This document shows positions 1 through 9,731 of a stretch of 53,893 nucleotides of DNA, one piece after another. The position numbers were made by a program, and so were the translations under genes. The notes under the pieces are model-generated. The model was not told where the DNA came from. It saw nothing but the letters and a program-made list of their open reading frames with translations, and searched no databases. The DNA is taken from assembly GCA_949296805.1 (NCBI GenBank), contig CASFPO010000012.1:1-53893 (forward strand), given 5' to 3'. Source of the DNA: an uncultured Bacillota bacterium. Lineage in GTDB: Bacteria; Bacillota; Clostridia; Christensenellales; UBA1242. Position 1 is the first letter of the stretch, and each line of letters starts with the position of its first letter.

Positions 1-10
1 AAATATATTT

Positions 11-1057
11 TTATTTACTATCTGACTTAATTATTTCAATTATTTTTTCACAAGCATTAAAAAATTTAGATTTTTTTAAGTTTTTAATGTATTTTTCTTT
101 ATTTTTATATAAATTATCTAATTTTATTAAAAATAAATTATCATCATAATCTTCTTCTGTTAAAATATCGGCGTAACCTAAACGATTAAATAATTTGGCA
201 TTTTCTATCTGGTCGCCACGGGAACATCTTTTTGACAAAGGTATTAAAAGCATAGGTTTGCCTACTGCCAAAAATTCATTTATCGCACCTGAGCCCGCTC
301 TGGAAAGAATAATATCAGAAGCTATCAGATAATCTCCGATATTTTCAGCGTAGTCTATTTGGATATAGTTTTGTTTTTTTATTGAAGGGACACTTTGTTT
401 TCCTGTAATGTGAATAACGTTAAAATTTGCTGTTAATTTATCAATATTATCTATAACTTTATCGTTAATAAACTTTGCTCCGCTTGAGCCTCCAACTACA
501 AGTAAGTTAGGTTTGTTTTTGTTAAGGCTTGATAAAAAGGGTAGATTATTTTTATTGCCCTTAAGGACTTGTTTTCGTATAGGTTGACCTGTAAAAACAC
601 ATTTATCACTTAGCTTTGTAGTCTCTTGAAAAGTACAACACATATGGGTGCAACATTTTAAAATAATTTTATTAGCAAGCCCCATAGTTAAATCAGATTC
701 GTGGCTGACTACTGGTATCTTTAAAAGCTTGCCTGCAATCGCAACAGGAACAGAGACAAAGCCTCCTTTGGAAAAGATTACATCAGGCTTTACCTTTTTT
801 AAAATTTTTTTGGCTTCGCACACCGCCTTAATTAACTTGAAAGGTATAAGCAGATTAGAAGGCGTGATTTTTCTTTTTAGTTTAACTGCGTCTATCTGAT
901 GAAAAATTATATCCTTCTCCTTGGTTATGATTTTTTTTTCCATACCAGCAGAGCCAATATAATGAACAATGCAATCTTTATCTAAATAATCTTTAAGGGC
1001 TAAATTAGGATATATATGCCCAGCTGTGCCTCCACCAGTCATTACTATAGTTTTCAT
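11..1057 (-). CDS. murG: UDP-N-acetylglucosamine--N-acetylmuramyl-(pentapeptide) pyrophosphoryl-undecaprenol N-acetylglucosamine transferase (MurG)
   Basis: Transfers GlcNAc to lipid I to make lipid II on the inner face of the membrane, the last cytoplasmic step of peptidoglycan synthesis. The N-terminus carries the glycine-rich GGGTAGH donor/acceptor loop, and the C-terminal GT-B half carries RAGSGAINE and a GDQIENA segment, as in Bacillus-type MurG. The ORF is open nine codons further upstream, but I start at the ATG at 1057 because a good ribosome site (AGGAGTG, plus-strand 1061-1067) precedes it. That gives 348 aa, the usual family length. It is complete, ending at 11. No other cell-wall gene is visible next to it; the gene to its right is divergent. 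Confidence 0.95.
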   Translation of the reverse strand: MKTIVMTGGGTAGHIYPNLALKDYLDKDCIVHYIGSAGMEKKIITKEKDIIFHQIDAVKLKRKITPSNLLIPFKLIKAVCEAKKILKKVKPDVIFSKGGFVSVPVAIAGKLLKIPVVSHESDLTMGLANKIILKCCTHMCCTFQETTKLSDKCVFTGQPIRKQVLKGNKNNLPFLSSLNKNKPNLLVVGGSSGAKFINDKVIDNIDKLTANFNVIHITGKQSVPSIKKQNYIQIDYAENIGDYLIASDIILSRAGSGAINEFLAVGKPMLLIPLSKRCSRGDQIENAKLFNRLGYADILTEEDYDDNLFLIKLDNLYKNKEKYIKNLKKSKFFNACEKIIEIIKSDSK

Positions 1058-1348
1058 AAACACTCCTAGATTTAGCATACGCAAAAAATAAAGCTTTTAT
1101 GCCAAATTTCGACATATTATATTATTTTTAAAATAGTATAAATATACAAAATATTGAATAAGTATAAATTTTTTAAAGTAGTTGTTTTTTGTATTTATAG
1201 TGACCATTAATAGAGTTTTATAAAAAAAATTTTAACTTAGCAAATAAATAGAAGTTAAAATAATTAATAAAAAACAAAATTATATATAAGTTTTAAGTTT
1301 GGAAAATTTTGTTTTTGTGTTATAATTATAGTAAATTTAGGAGAATTT
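1058..1348. promoter_or_regulatory. Divergent AT-rich intergenic region; promoter of the topoisomerase operon
   Basis: AT-rich spacer between two divergent genes. On the plus strand a good sigma-A promoter can be seen: TTGGAA at 1299-1304, a 16-bp gap, and TATAAT at 1321-1326, followed by an AGGAG ribosome site at 1339-1343 before the ATG at 1349. I see no other structured element here. Confidence 0.7.
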
Positions 1349-3301
1349 ATGGCAGAGAAAAATTATGACGCAAAAGATATAGTGGTGCTTGAAGGGTTAG
1401 AGGCGGTAAGACTTCGTCCTGGTATGTATATTGGAACTACAGGTTCAAAAGGTATGCACCACCTGCTGTGGGAAATTGTCGACAATGCAATAGATGAAAT
1501 AGCAAATGGACACGGAGATACAATTTATATCACTTTAAATACCGATGGTTCTGCAACTGTAGAGGATAACGGGCGAGGCATCCCAGTTGACGAACATCCA
1601 TCGCTTCACAAATCGGGAGTTGAGGTCGTTTATACCACTCTTCATGCAGGGGGAAAGTTTAATACAGATAACTACAAATTCTCAGGCGGATTGCACGGCG
1701 TGGGTGCGTCTGTTACCAATGCCTTATCCAAGTGGTGTAATGTAACTGTTTACAAGGGCGGAAAAGAATATTTTATCGGCTTTCACTCGTTTACTGACGA
1801 GGATGGAAAAACTCATAGCGGTGTTCCTGTCGCACCATTAAAGATGATAGGAAAAACAACAAAATCTGGCACAAAGGTAACCTTTTTGCCGGATAGTGAT
1901 ATGTTTGGTAATATCCGTTTTAACTTTGAAACTATTTGTTCAAGGGCAAGAGAGCTAGCTTTTTTAAACAAAGGTTTAAAGCTTGTCTTAACCGACCAAG
2001 CTACAGGCAAGGAAGAAGTTTATCAATTCAGCGGGGGTATTTCTGACTTTGTTGAGTACTTAGTGGAGGGAAAAAGTAAGCTTTTTAACAAACCTGTTTA
2101 TTTTGAGGCAGAAGATAAAAATTTTGACTTGCAAGTTGCCTTTATTTATACAGATGGCTATACAGAAAGCTCTTTCTCTTTTGTCAATAATATTCCTACT
2201 ATTGAGGGCGGAACGCACGAGACTGGGTTTAAAAGTGCCTTTACCAAGGTAATGAATGAATATGCTAGGAACAACAACTTTTTAAAAGAGAAAGAACAAA
2301 ATCTTTTAGGTGAAGATTTTCGAGAGGGTATAACTGTTGTTTTAAATGTAAAAATGAACAATGTTCAATTTGAAGGTCAAACAAAGACCAAACTTGGCAA
2401 TCCTGAAGCAAAGACTTTGGTAGAAAATTTGACTATAAAACAGCTATCTTTATTTTTGCAAGATAAAAAGAACGCTCCAGTTGCCGAGATTATTGTAAAT
2501 AAGGCAAAAGGTGCTGCCAAGGTAAGAGAGGCGGCAAAAAAGGCTAAAGAGCTTACCAGAGCAAAAAATTCTGCTGAGAATTTTAATTTGGTAGGAAAAT
2601 TAGCTCAAGCGACATCTAAAAATAGAGCTAATGCTGAACTGTTTATTGTGGAGGGCGATTCGGCGGGGGGCTCGGCAAAACAGGGTAGGGATAGAAGATT
2701 CCAAGCCATCCTGCCTCTTCGAGGTAAACCACTAAATGCTGAGAAAAAGAGGATTGACCAAGTGCTTGCCAATGAGGAGATTAGAACAATAATCTCAGCT
2801 TTAAATACTGGTATAGGCGAGGACTTTGACCTTTCAGGCTTAAGGTACAATAAAGTAATTATTTTAAGTGATGCCGACCAAGATGGTGCTCATATTCGGG
2901 CAATTCTGCTGACATTTTTCTTTAGGTATATGCGTGAACTTATCAATGACGGGCATGTGTTTATTGGGCTTCCACCTCTATATAGAGTTTACAAAAAAGA
3001 TTATAATGAGTATGTCTATTCAGATAACGAACTTCCATCTGCCATAACTAGAGCTGGTAGAGGGTATAGCCTTCAAAGATACAAAGGTCTTGGCGAAATG
3101 AACCCAGAACAACTTTGGGAGACAACAATGGATCCAGAAAAGAGAAGCCTTGTTCAAGTAACTATTGAAGATGCTACCGAGGCTGAAAAAATGGTTACTA
3201 CTCTTATGGGCGATGACATAGAGTCACGTAAAAAATATATAAACGAACATGCAAACTTTGACCGTGAAGATGAATTTTTGAAAAATTATAAAAAAATTTA
3301 A
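1349..3301 (+). CDS. parE: Type IIA DNA topoisomerase subunit B (gyrase/topoisomerase IV class, ParE/GyrB)
   Basis: ATPase subunit of a type IIA topoisomerase that drives strand passage together with the A subunit encoded next. Domains in order: GHKL ATPase (VDNAIDE, DNGRGIP, GLHGVGASV in the first ~130 residues), transducer domain, then TOPRIM with EGDSAGGSAKQGRDR and the metal site LSDADQDGAHIR, and RYKGLGEM near the C-terminus. Its 650 aa is the Gram-positive GyrB/ParE length. Whether it is gyrase or topoisomerase IV cannot be settled from sequence alone; HHLLWEIVDNA is closer to ParE, and the partner lacks a canonical GyrA box, so I lean to ParE. It is 44 bp upstream of the A subunit, one operon. 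Confidence 0.88.
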   Translation: MAEKNYDAKDIVVLEGLEAVRLRPGMYIGTTGSKGMHHLLWEIVDNAIDEIANGHGDTIYITLNTDGSATVEDNGRGIPVDEHPSLHKSGVEVVYTTLHAGGKFNTDNYKFSGGLHGVGASVTNALSKWCNVTVYKGGKEYFIGFHSFTDEDGKTHSGVPVAPLKMIGKTTKSGTKVTFLPDSDMFGNIRFNFETICSRARELAFLNKGLKLVLTDQATGKEEVYQFSGGISDFVEYLVEGKSKLFNKPVYFEAEDKNFDLQVAFIYTDGYTESSFSFVNNIPTIEGGTHETGFKSAFTKVMNEYARNNNFLKEKEQNLLGEDFREGITVVLNVKMNNVQFEGQTKTKLGNPEAKTLVENLTIKQLSLFLQDKKNAPVAEIIVNKAKGAAKVREAAKKAKELTRAKNSAENFNLVGKLAQATSKNRANAELFIVEGDSAGGSAKQGRDRRFQAILPLRGKPLNAEKKRIDQVLANEEIRTIISALNTGIGEDFDLSGLRYNKVIILSDADQDGAHIRAILLTFFFRYMRELINDGHVFIGLPPLYRVYKKDYNEYVYSDNELPSAITRAGRGYSLQRYKGLGEMNPEQLWETTMDPEKRSLVQVTIEDATEAEKMVTTLMGDDIESRKKYINEHANFDREDEFLKNYKKI

Positions 3302-3345
3302 AGATTTTATTATAACAAATTTATTGAAATTGTTTAGGAGATATT

Positions 3346-5829
3346 ATGCAAAAGGAAAATGATTTTGAGCAAGAAAAAATGTCCATTGAAGGCGAAGCGA
3401 TAGAGGAAAATGAAGAGCTTATCTCTTCAGATAATGATGGTGGCGAAAAGGGTGTTATATACAAAAGTATGAGCGAGGTTTTGCACGACTCGATGATACC
3501 TTATACCGAAACTGTTGTTATGGATAGGGCACTTCCTAGAGTGGAAGATGGGCTTAAACCTGTGCAGAGAAGAATTTTATATTCTATGCTAGAGCTTGGT
3601 GTGACGCCTGACAAACCTCACAGAAAATCGGCAAGAATTGTTGGAGATTGTCTTGGTAAATATCATCCACACGGCGATAGCTCGGTATATGATGCTATGT
3701 GTCGTATGGCACAGGACTGGGTGCTTCGTGCTCCGCTTGTAGATGGACATGGAAACTTTGGCTCTATTGACGGGGATAGTCCAGCTGCAATGCGTTATAC
3801 CGAGGCACGCCTTACTCCTCTTGCGATGGAACTTATGAAGGACCTTGAAAAAGATACGGTAAGGTGGAGTTTAAACTTTGACGATTCTTTAAAAGAGCCT
3901 GATATGTTGCCAGGGAGATTTCCAAACCTTTTAGTTAATGGAGCAACTGGTATCGCAGTAGGCGTTGCAACAAATATACCGCCTCATAATTTAGGAGAAA
4001 CTATTGACGGCGTGGTTGAATACATTAATAATCCTTCTATTAAAATTGAAAATTTAATGAAGATTATAAAAGCACCCGATTTTCCGTCTGGAGGCGAGAT
4101 AATCAATGTTGACGGCGGACTTGAGCAGGCTTACAAAACTGGAAAAGGCAAGATAATAATTAGATCAAAGGTGGCAATAGAAAAAAATAATGATAAGATC
4201 AGCATAGTTATTACCGAACTGCCATACCAAGTCAATAAAGCCCAGCTACTGCAAAAAATTGCCGAATTAAAGGAGCAAAATAAGGACAAGCTTTCAAGTA
4301 TTACCGAGATAAGAGATGAGTCAGACAGAAATGGAATGAGGGCAGTTATACGTTTAAAAAAGGACGCCGATCCAAAACAAATTCTTGAATATTTGTATAA
4401 GTCAACTAATTTGCAAATTTCTTACGGAATTAATATGGTCGCAATAGCTGGAGGAAAGCCTAAGCAACTTAACCTGCTAGAAATCATATCCTATTATGCT
4501 CAATATCAAAGAGAGATTATAGTTAGACGCACAAAGTATGAGCTTAATCTTGCTAAAGAGCGTGCACATATTGTTGAAGGGCTTTTAATTGCAATAAAAA
4601 ATATTGACGAAGTGATTAAGATTATAAAAAAATCTCAAACCGCAAGTGAAGCAAAACAAAAATTGAAAGATAAATTTAATCTTTCCGACAGACAAGGACA
4701 GGCGATACTTGATATGCGTCTTGCAAGGCTTGTGCATCTTGAGGTCAATAAACTTCAAGAAGAACTTGCCTTCCTTAAAAACAAGATTGCAGAGTATGAG
4801 GCAATTCTTTCTTCTAAAAAAGCTCAGTTTGACATAGTCAAAAAGGAAATTTTGGAAATAAAGAAAAATTATAACTCTCGCAGAAAAACTTCCATTTCTG
4901 GTAGCTCAGAAATTGTGGTTGACACAGTCCAAGATGAAAGCGAGAATATTGATAAAAATTTTGTAATTGCTCTAACCGCTGGCAACACTATTAAAAAAGT
5001 TACAGCTAAAAATTATTCAATGAGCCAAAAATCAATCAATGATAATTCTGTAATAACCGACATTCCGCTTCAAATAGAAGAAGTTTCAGGCGGAGATACA
5101 ATCTTTATTTTTACAAGCCAAGGCAACGTTATTAAAACTAATGTGGCAAACTTGAAAGACTGCAAATGGCGAGATAAAGGCCTTTCTTTACTTTCTATTG
5201 AAAAAGGCGTTGTGTTAAATGAAGTGCCTATTAAAATTATGAAGTTATCTCAAGAGGGAACGCTACTGTTTATGACCAAGCAGGGTATGGTTAAAAAAAG
5301 TGATATAAGTGAGCTTACTATAAATAAAAGTTTTTATCAAGTTTGCAAGCTAAATGAAGGGGATGAAGTTAAAAATGTTGAGCTTGATAAAAATGGCAAG
5401 AGTATTTTGATGCTTACACGAAAGGGAATGTCGCTTAATTTTGAAAAGTCAGATATTCCAACTCAAGGGAGAATTTCTGCTGGAGTTAAAGGAATCAATC
5501 TTGATGAAGGCGACAATGTTATCTTTGCAAAACAGATTGATTTTCAAGCAGTTGTAGTTGTAACTGATAATGGTTTTATTAAAAAACTGGCTGTCAGTCA
5601 ATTCCCAATCTCACAGAGGTATAGAAAGGGCTTAAAGTATATCAACTTTGCCAAGAATTGCCAAAATGTTTTCTACGCTTGCGATGTAGAGGGTAATTCA
5701 ACTTTGGCAGTAGATTTTGGACTTAAAATATTACCTATGGAAACTAAAAAAATACCAGAGAGTGAGCGTTTAACTACAGGTAGTGAAGTAATAAAGAAGA
5801 ATTTCTTTACAATAAATAAGATGGCGTAA
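3346..5829 (+). CDS. parC: Type IIA DNA topoisomerase subunit A (ParC/GyrA class)
   Basis: DNA-cleaving subunit. The catalytic tyrosine is Tyr151 in AAMRYTEAR; the quinolone-pocket residues equivalent to E. coli GyrA Ser83/Asp87 are Ser112 and Asp116 (GDSSVYD), i.e. the susceptible form. A charged N-terminal extension of about 40 residues, rich in Glu/Asp, precedes the winged-helix/tower core. The C-terminal half is a beta-pinwheel with GyrA-like blade repeats ([10 protein letters not shown]). At the place where gyrase has its QRRGGKG box this protein reads SQKSINDN, without the glycine pair, which favours a relaxing/decatenating enzyme (topoisomerase IV) over a supercoiling gyrase. ATG with AGGAG upstream. 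Co-transcribed with the B subunit. Confidence 0.88.
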   Translation: MQKENDFEQEKMSIEGEAIEENEELISSDNDGGEKGVIYKSMSEVLHDSMIPYTETVVMDRALPRVEDGLKPVQRRILYSMLELGVTPDKPHRKSARIVGDCLGKYHPHGDSSVYDAMCRMAQDWVLRAPLVDGHGNFGSIDGDSPAAMRYTEARLTPLAMELMKDLEKDTVRWSLNFDDSLKEPDMLPGRFPNLLVNGATGIAVGVATNIPPHNLGETIDGVVEYINNPSIKIENLMKIIKAPDFPSGGEIINVDGGLEQAYKTGKGKIIIRSKVAIEKNNDKISIVITELPYQVNKAQLLQKIAELKEQNKDKLSSITEIRDESDRNGMRAVIRLKKDADPKQILEYLYKSTNLQISYGINMVAIAGGKPKQLNLLEIISYYAQYQREIIVRRTKYELNLAKERAHIVEGLLIAIKNIDEVIKIIKKSQTASEAKQKLKDKFNLSDRQGQAILDMRLARLVHLEVNKLQEELAFLKNKIAEYEAILSSKKAQFDIVKKEILEIKKNYNSRRKTSISGSSEIVVDTVQDESENIDKNFVIALTAGNTIKKVTAKNYSMSQKSINDNSVITDIPLQIEEVSGGDTIFIFTSQGNVIKTNVANLKDCKWRDKGLSLLSIEKGVVLNEVPIKIMKLSQEGTLLFMTKQGMVKKSDISELTINKSFYQVCKLNEGDEVKNVELDKNGKSILMLTRKGMSLNFEKSDIPTQGRISAGVKGINLDEGDNVIFAKQIDFQAVVVVTDNGFIKKLAVSQFPISQRYRKGLKYINFAKNCQNVFYACDVEGNSTLAVDFGLKILPMETKKIPESERLTTGSEVIKKNFFTINKMA

Positions 5830-5850
5830 TTTTATTAAAATAAATTTAAA

Positions 5851-5930
5851 AATCATTAAGAGTTTCTGAAGTGAACCTCCTTAAGTTGTCTAACTTTTGG
5901 GGTTCACTTCATTTCTTGATGATTTTTTTT
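5851..5930 (+). terminator. Rho-independent terminator of the topoisomerase operon
   Basis: A perfect 10-bp stem, GAAGTGAACC (5868-5877) with GGTTCACTTC (5901-5910), is extended by a second nearly complementary pair (5851-5860 with 5915-5924) and ends in a run of eight T. Confidence 0.85.
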
Positions 5931-6067
5931 ATTTTTCAGTAATTTTTTTAAAGCTACCGAAGTATACATATGGTAATGAATGAAAATACGACATAATCTG
6001 TCAAAATTCAACAATTTTAGCATTTGAAAAAATAATATTTTATTTTATCATTAAAAGTGAGGTTTGT

Positions 6068-6832
6068 ATGCCGTTCTGCGTTATCAAATCAAGAACAATT
6101 AAAATCTTTTTAGCTATGCTTACAGTTGTGACACTGCTTTGTATCTCCTTTGAAGGAGGTGCTTGTGCTCAGGTTTGGTTTGGCTCGTCATCAAGGCTGG
6201 TGCCTATTTACCGAGTGGATACTGAAGAGAAGCAAGTTGCCATATCTTTTGACGCTGCGTGGGGAGCAGATAAAACGCAGGAGATAATAGATATTCTTGC
6301 CGATTATGAGGTAACTGCAACCTTCTTTTTGGTGGGCTTTTGGGTAGATAAGTATCCTGAGATGGTAAAAACTATTGATGAGGCAGGGCTTGAGATAGGC
6401 ACTCACTCAAACACTCATCCTGATATGGCAAAACTTGATAAGGATACAATAGTAAGCGAACTTGAAACCTCTATCTCTAAAATAAAAGACATTACTGGGA
6501 AAGAGGTAAAAGTTTTTCGTCCGCCTTATGGCTCATACAACAACACACTGCTCAATGTTTGTTCTGACTTAGGGCTAAAGGCAATACAGTGGGATGTTGA
6601 TTCTCTTGACTGGAAAGGGCTATCTGCTAGCGAAGTCACTGATAGGGTTATGCAAAAAGCTCAAAATGGTTCTATCATTTTGATGCACAATAACGCCGAT
6701 AATGTATGTGACTCGCTAAAGCTGACTCTTGACTGGCTAGTTATGAAAGGCTACAAGGTTACTAGTGTAGGCGAGCTTATCTATAGCGACAATTACACTA
6801 TTGACGCAAACGGCGAACAACACAAAAATTAA
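6068..6832 (+). CDS. Polysaccharide deacetylase, PdaB-like sporulation family
   Basis: NodB-fold carbohydrate esterase (CE4) that removes N-acetyl groups from peptidoglycan-type polymers. The N-terminus has a positive stretch and a hydrophobic segment (about residues 12-32), so the protein is exported or membrane-anchored. The CE4 motifs are in order: SFDAAWG (motif 1, base Asp), THSNTH (metal His pair), RPPYGSYN (motif 3), DSLDW (motif 4) and LMHNN (motif 5). The SFDAAWG form and the VPIYRVDTEEK lead-in are those of PdaB, which is needed for spore cortex stability in Bacillus. At 254 aa it is full length. It lies 19 bp upstream of an SSB-like gene, possibly co-transcribed. Confidence 0.85.
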   Translation: MPFCVIKSRTIKIFLAMLTVVTLLCISFEGGACAQVWFGSSSRLVPIYRVDTEEKQVAISFDAAWGADKTQEIIDILADYEVTATFFLVGFWVDKYPEMVKTIDEAGLEIGTHSNTHPDMAKLDKDTIVSELETSISKIKDITGKEVKVFRPPYGSYNNTLLNVCSDLGLKAIQWDVDSLDWKGLSASEVTDRVMQKAQNGSIILMHNNADNVCDSLKLTLDWLVMKGYKVTSVGELIYSDNYTIDANGEQHKN

Positions 6833-6851
6833 AATTTAAAGGAGGAAAATT

Positions 6852-7529
6852 TTGAATAGTACTATAGAATTATGTTCTAATAATAAAGGACAGTTAGTAG
6901 GCACGCTTGTTGAAAAGCCTAACAAAACCTTTGAAATCGAGGGCGAAAAATTTATTGAAGGAAAAATAAAAGTTGATAGATTGTCAGAGACGGTAGATAT
7001 TTTGCCATTTACAATTTCTGAAAAGTTGGTCAAGGCGTTTGGTTTAAATTTAGAAGAAGGCGAAAAGCTTGCCTTAGGGGGAGAGCTTCGCTCCTATAAT
7101 CGACTAATTGAAGGAAAAAGCAGGCTTATACTTTCATTTTTTGTTAAAGATGTATTAAATAATAAAAATTTAACTGACAATAATACCAATTTGTTAAAAT
7201 TGACAGGTTATATCTGCAAACAGCCAAATTATAGGGTTACACCTTTTAATAGAGAAATCTGTGATGTGCTGTTGGCGGTCAATCGTCCTAATTTTAATAA
7301 ATCCGACTATATACCTTGTATTTTATGGGGCAGAAATGCCTTGCTTATGCAAGAGCAAAAGGTTGGTACAAAAATAACCTTAATAGGAAGAATACAATCA
7401 AGAACATATAAAAAAGAAATAGAAGAAGGGGTATACGAAGAGCGCACTGCCTATGAAGTTTCAGGGCAAAAACTACAAATTTTTGAGAACGAAAATGAAG
7501 CGACAAAAGGCGAGGGCGAGATTGTATAA
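6852..7529 (+). CDS. Single-stranded DNA-binding-like protein with two OB-fold halves
   Basis: The second half (about residues 105-215) has the SSB pattern: LKLTGYICKQPNYR, then a central IPCILWGRNALLMQ strand region, GTKITLIGRIQSRTYKK, and a final YEVSGQKLQIF strand. The first half (residues 10-95) repeats a similar beta-barrel pattern more weakly, so I read it as tandem OB folds. Translation starts at TTG 6852, chosen because GGAGG at 6841-6845 is at ideal distance. It lacks the acidic C-terminal tip of the replicative SSB that recruits partner proteins, so it is probably an auxiliary paralogue of the kind common in Clostridia, not the main SSB. Confidence 0.75.
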   Translation: MNSTIELCSNNKGQLVGTLVEKPNKTFEIEGEKFIEGKIKVDRLSETVDILPFTISEKLVKAFGLNLEEGEKLALGGELRSYNRLIEGKSRLILSFFVKDVLNNKNLTDNNTNLLKLTGYICKQPNYRVTPFNREICDVLLAVNRPNFNKSDYIPCILWGRNALLMQEQKVGTKITLIGRIQSRTYKKEIEEGVYEERTAYEVSGQKLQIFENENEATKGEGEIV

Positions 7530-7646
7530 TTTTTATAAAAAACAGCAAGATATAAGCTTGTAGTTTTTTATGTTAATTTAGTAAAAAGATAAAAGTGTAT
7601 CTTTTAAGGTTGATTTTTTGCTATAATTTTGCTAAAATGTAAAAGT

Positions 7647-8921
7647 ATGAAAATTTGCGTTATGACACTTGGGTGCAAAGTCAACAAATATGAAAGCGAT
7701 GCACTTATCTATAATCTATCACTAAAAGGGTATGATGCGACAGACAAACTTGAGTTTGCCGACATTTATGTTATCAACACCTGTGCGGTAACGCAAGAGG
7801 CTGAAAAAAAGTCAAGGCAGATGATTGCACGTTGCAAAAAGTATAATCGTGACGCTAAATTTTTTGTGTGTGGGTGTGCAAGTCAAAAAAATAGCAATCA
7901 ATTTTTTGAAAAAGGCGTCGATTATGTAAGCGGAGTGGCGGGTAAGATAAAAATTTCTGAGTATATTGACAAACTTGCTAAAAAGGACAAAAGATATCTT
8001 AGAAAGCACAATAGAATTTTAAAACTACCAAAAGCTTATGAAGATGACCTTTTCGCTAAGCAGAGTAGAATACGGGCGTACATAAAAGTGCAGGATGGTT
8101 GTGATAATTTCTGTTCCTATTGTATAATACCATACCTGCGAGGAAGAAGTCGCTCACGAGGAATATTTTCAATTATCAATGAGGTGTCAAAGTTAGACTC
8201 TAATATAAAAGAGATTGTTCTAACAGGAATTAATGTAACTGATTATAAAATTGATGGCAAACCTTCGCTCCTTACTCTTTTAGAGGAACTTGATACCTTT
8301 GGGAAAAGATTAAGGCTTTCTTCAATGGAAGAAACGCTTATATCGGAGCAGTTTGCCAAGGGGCTTAGCAAACTTAACAATTTTTGTCCGCATTTTCACT
8401 TGTCACTGCAAAGCGGGTCAAACTCGGTCTTAAAGCGGATGAATAGGCACTATAGCGCTGAGGATTTTAAAAATTCTGTTATGCTTATAAGAAAATATTT
8501 TCCGCTTGCTGGCATTACCACCGATGTTATTGTGGGCTTTCCTGGAGAGAGTGAGGAGGAATTTACAGAAACCTATAACTTTATAAAAGAGGTAGGCTTT
8601 TCTCAGCTTCATATCTTTCAATATTCAAATAGAGAAGGCACGGTTGCTTCAAAATTATATAAGGACTTGCCACACACAATAAAACAACAGCGTTTTGAAA
8701 AACTAAATAGCCTAAACTTACAGTTAAAACAAACTTTTATCAAAAAAAATAAAAGAGGCAAGGTGCTTATTGAAGAAAAGGTAGATAATTATTTTGTAGG
8801 TTATACTGAAAATTATATCAGGTGTTATATTCTAGCAGGAGAAGAAGATTTGATTGACCAAATAGTTGAGGTTAGGATTAAAGAACCTTTTAAAGATGGG
8901 GCAATTGCAAAAATTGTTTAA
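7647..8921 (+). CDS. mtaB: tRNA (N6-L-threonylcarbamoyladenosine(37)-C2)-methylthiotransferase MtaB
   Basis: Radical-SAM enzyme that turns t6A37 into ms2t6A37 in ANN-decoding tRNAs. The N-terminal MTTase domain has its three cluster cysteines in TLGCKVNKYES, NTCAVT and FVCGCAS; the radical-SAM motif CxxxCxxC is DGCDNFCSYC; a TRAM-like segment ends the protein. The start is the ATG at 7647; a TTG six codons upstream is in frame, but homologues begin MKI. There is no Shine-Dalgarno, and a TATAAT (7622-7627) lies only 19 bp before the ATG, so the leader must be very short. Length 424 aa, normal. Confidence 0.92.
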   Translation: MKICVMTLGCKVNKYESDALIYNLSLKGYDATDKLEFADIYVINTCAVTQEAEKKSRQMIARCKKYNRDAKFFVCGCASQKNSNQFFEKGVDYVSGVAGKIKISEYIDKLAKKDKRYLRKHNRILKLPKAYEDDLFAKQSRIRAYIKVQDGCDNFCSYCIIPYLRGRSRSRGIFSIINEVSKLDSNIKEIVLTGINVTDYKIDGKPSLLTLLEELDTFGKRLRLSSMEETLISEQFAKGLSKLNNFCPHFHLSLQSGSNSVLKRMNRHYSAEDFKNSVMLIRKYFPLAGITTDVIVGFPGESEEEFTETYNFIKEVGFSQLHIFQYSNREGTVASKLYKDLPHTIKQQRFEKLNSLNLQLKQTFIKKNKRGKVLIEEKVDNYFVGYTENYIRCYILAGEEDLIDQIVEVRIKEPFKDGAIAKIV

Positions 8922-8929
8922 ACCTTTGC

Positions 8930-9025
8930 TCCGTTGCCGGCAAATTTTAAATAAATTTAAAATAGCTCTTGCCTTTAGGCAAGAGCGGTGGCAAGGTGTC
9001 CTTGCCACTTTGCCGGCAACGGAGA
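8930..9025. repeat. Cloverleaf palindromic intergenic element 1 (closing stem plus three hairpins)
   Basis: A perfect 16-bp inverted repeat, CTCCGTTGCCGGCAAA (8930-8945) with TTTGCCGGCAACGGAG (9010-9025), encloses three consecutive perfect 9-bp hairpins: ATTTTAAAT/ATTTAAAAT (8945-8964), GCTCTTGCC/GGCAAGAGC (8966-8987) and GTGGCAAGG/CCTTGCCAC (8989-9009), separated by single bases. As DNA cruciform or RNA this forms a four-way junction. No reading frame is apparent. A second element of the same layout but different sequence lies at 47940-48043. Function unknown; it could be a mobile palindromic repeat, a processed RNA or a bidirectional terminator-like barrier. Confidence 0.9.
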
Positions 9026-9048
9026 TAAATAAATTTTGCAAAAATCAT

Positions 9049-9076
9049 TGACAAAAGCGAATTAAATAAATATAAT
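9049..9076 (+). promoter_or_regulatory. Promoter of rpsU-rplS
   Basis: Consensus TTGACA at 9049-9054, a 16-bp gap and TATAAT at 9071-9076. It lies just downstream of the cloverleaf element and upstream of the rpsU ribosome site. Confidence 0.85.
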
Positions 9077-9114
9077 AGTAGAGAACTATATAAATTAGAA
9101 GGTGGTGAGAAGAT

Positions 9115-9297
9115 TTGACAACAGTTAAAGTAGGCGAAAATGAAAGTCTTGAAAGTGCGTTAAAAAGATTTAAAAGAAAATGCCAAAAAGACGGAATAAT
9201 CGGCGATATAAGAAGAAAAGAAGCCTATGATAAACCTAGCGTAGCTAAAAAGAAGAAGAGAGAGGCTGCTAGAAAAAGAGCTAGAAAGAGAGGATAA
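9115..9297 (+). CDS. rpsU: 30S ribosomal protein bS21
   Basis: 60-residue small-subunit protein involved in initiation on the 30S platform. Recognised from [21 protein letters not shown], the [11 protein letters not shown] segment and the arginine/lysine-rich tail ([12 protein letters not shown]). The start codon is TTG at 9115, supported by AAGGTGGTGA at 9099-9108; there is no in-frame ATG. It is followed 42 bp later by rplS and probably shares its transcript, since a strong promoter is directly upstream and a terminator follows rplS. Confidence 0.95.
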   Translation: MTTVKVGENESLESALKRFKRKCQKDGIIGDIRRKEAYDKPSVAKKKKREAARKRARKRG

Positions 9298-9339
9298 GCT
9301 CGCCATAAAAAATAAAAATATATTAAAAGGAGAAGAAAA

Positions 9340-9690
9340 GTGGCTAACATAATTGACCAAATAGAGAAAGAATATATGAAAGACACTTTGCCAGAATTCA
9401 ATGTCGGCGACACAGTTAAGGTTGGCGTAAAAATTAAAGAAGGCGACAAAGAAAGAATTCAAGGCTATGAAGGTGTTGTAATAGCTCGCAAGAATGGTGG
9501 TGCTAGAGAGACTTTCACTGTTAGAAAAATATCTAATGGTGTGGGCGTTGAAAGAACATTTCCTCTTCACTCGCCTTTAGTTGCTAGTATTGAGATAGTA
9601 AGAAAAGGCAAACCAAGAAGAGCAAAATTATATTATGTAAGAGACCTCACAGGCAAGGCTGCCAAGATTAAGTCAGCAGACAATCAATAA
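9340..9690 (+). CDS. rplS: 50S ribosomal protein bL19
   Basis: 116-aa large-subunit protein at the 30S/50S interface. Diagnostic segments are [52 protein letters not shown] and [11 protein letters not shown], close to the entire family consensus. It starts at GTG 9340, with AAAGGAG upstream. In most bacteria rplS follows rpsP-rimM-trmD; here it follows rpsU instead. A terminator starts about 10 bp after its stop. Confidence 0.96.
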   Translation: MANIIDQIEKEYMKDTLPEFNVGDTVKVGVKIKEGDKERIQGYEGVVIARKNGGARETFTVRKISNGVGVERTFPLHSPLVASIEIVRKGKPRRAKLYYVRDLTGKAAKIKSADNQ

Positions 9691-9700
9691 ATGTTTAAAA

Positions 9701-9731
9701 GCGGACAAAGATAAAGTTGTCTGCTTTTTTA
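9701..9731 (+). terminator. Terminator after rplS
   Basis: GCGGACAA (9701-9708) pairs with TTGTCTGC (9717-9724) with one wobble, followed by TTTTTT. A second copy of the left arm (AGCAGACAA, 9675-9683, inside the end of rplS) could compete for the same right arm. Confidence 0.75.

Noticed and set aside
8866..9051. Small reading frames on both strands (also 8832-9041 minus)
   Set aside because: They run through the end of mtaB and the cloverleaf palindrome; no ribosome site or protein-like composition.
9160..9570. 136-aa and 74-aa minus-strand frames
   Set aside because: Antisense shadows of rpsU and rplS with Ser/Phe-rich composition from reversed Lys/Glu codons.
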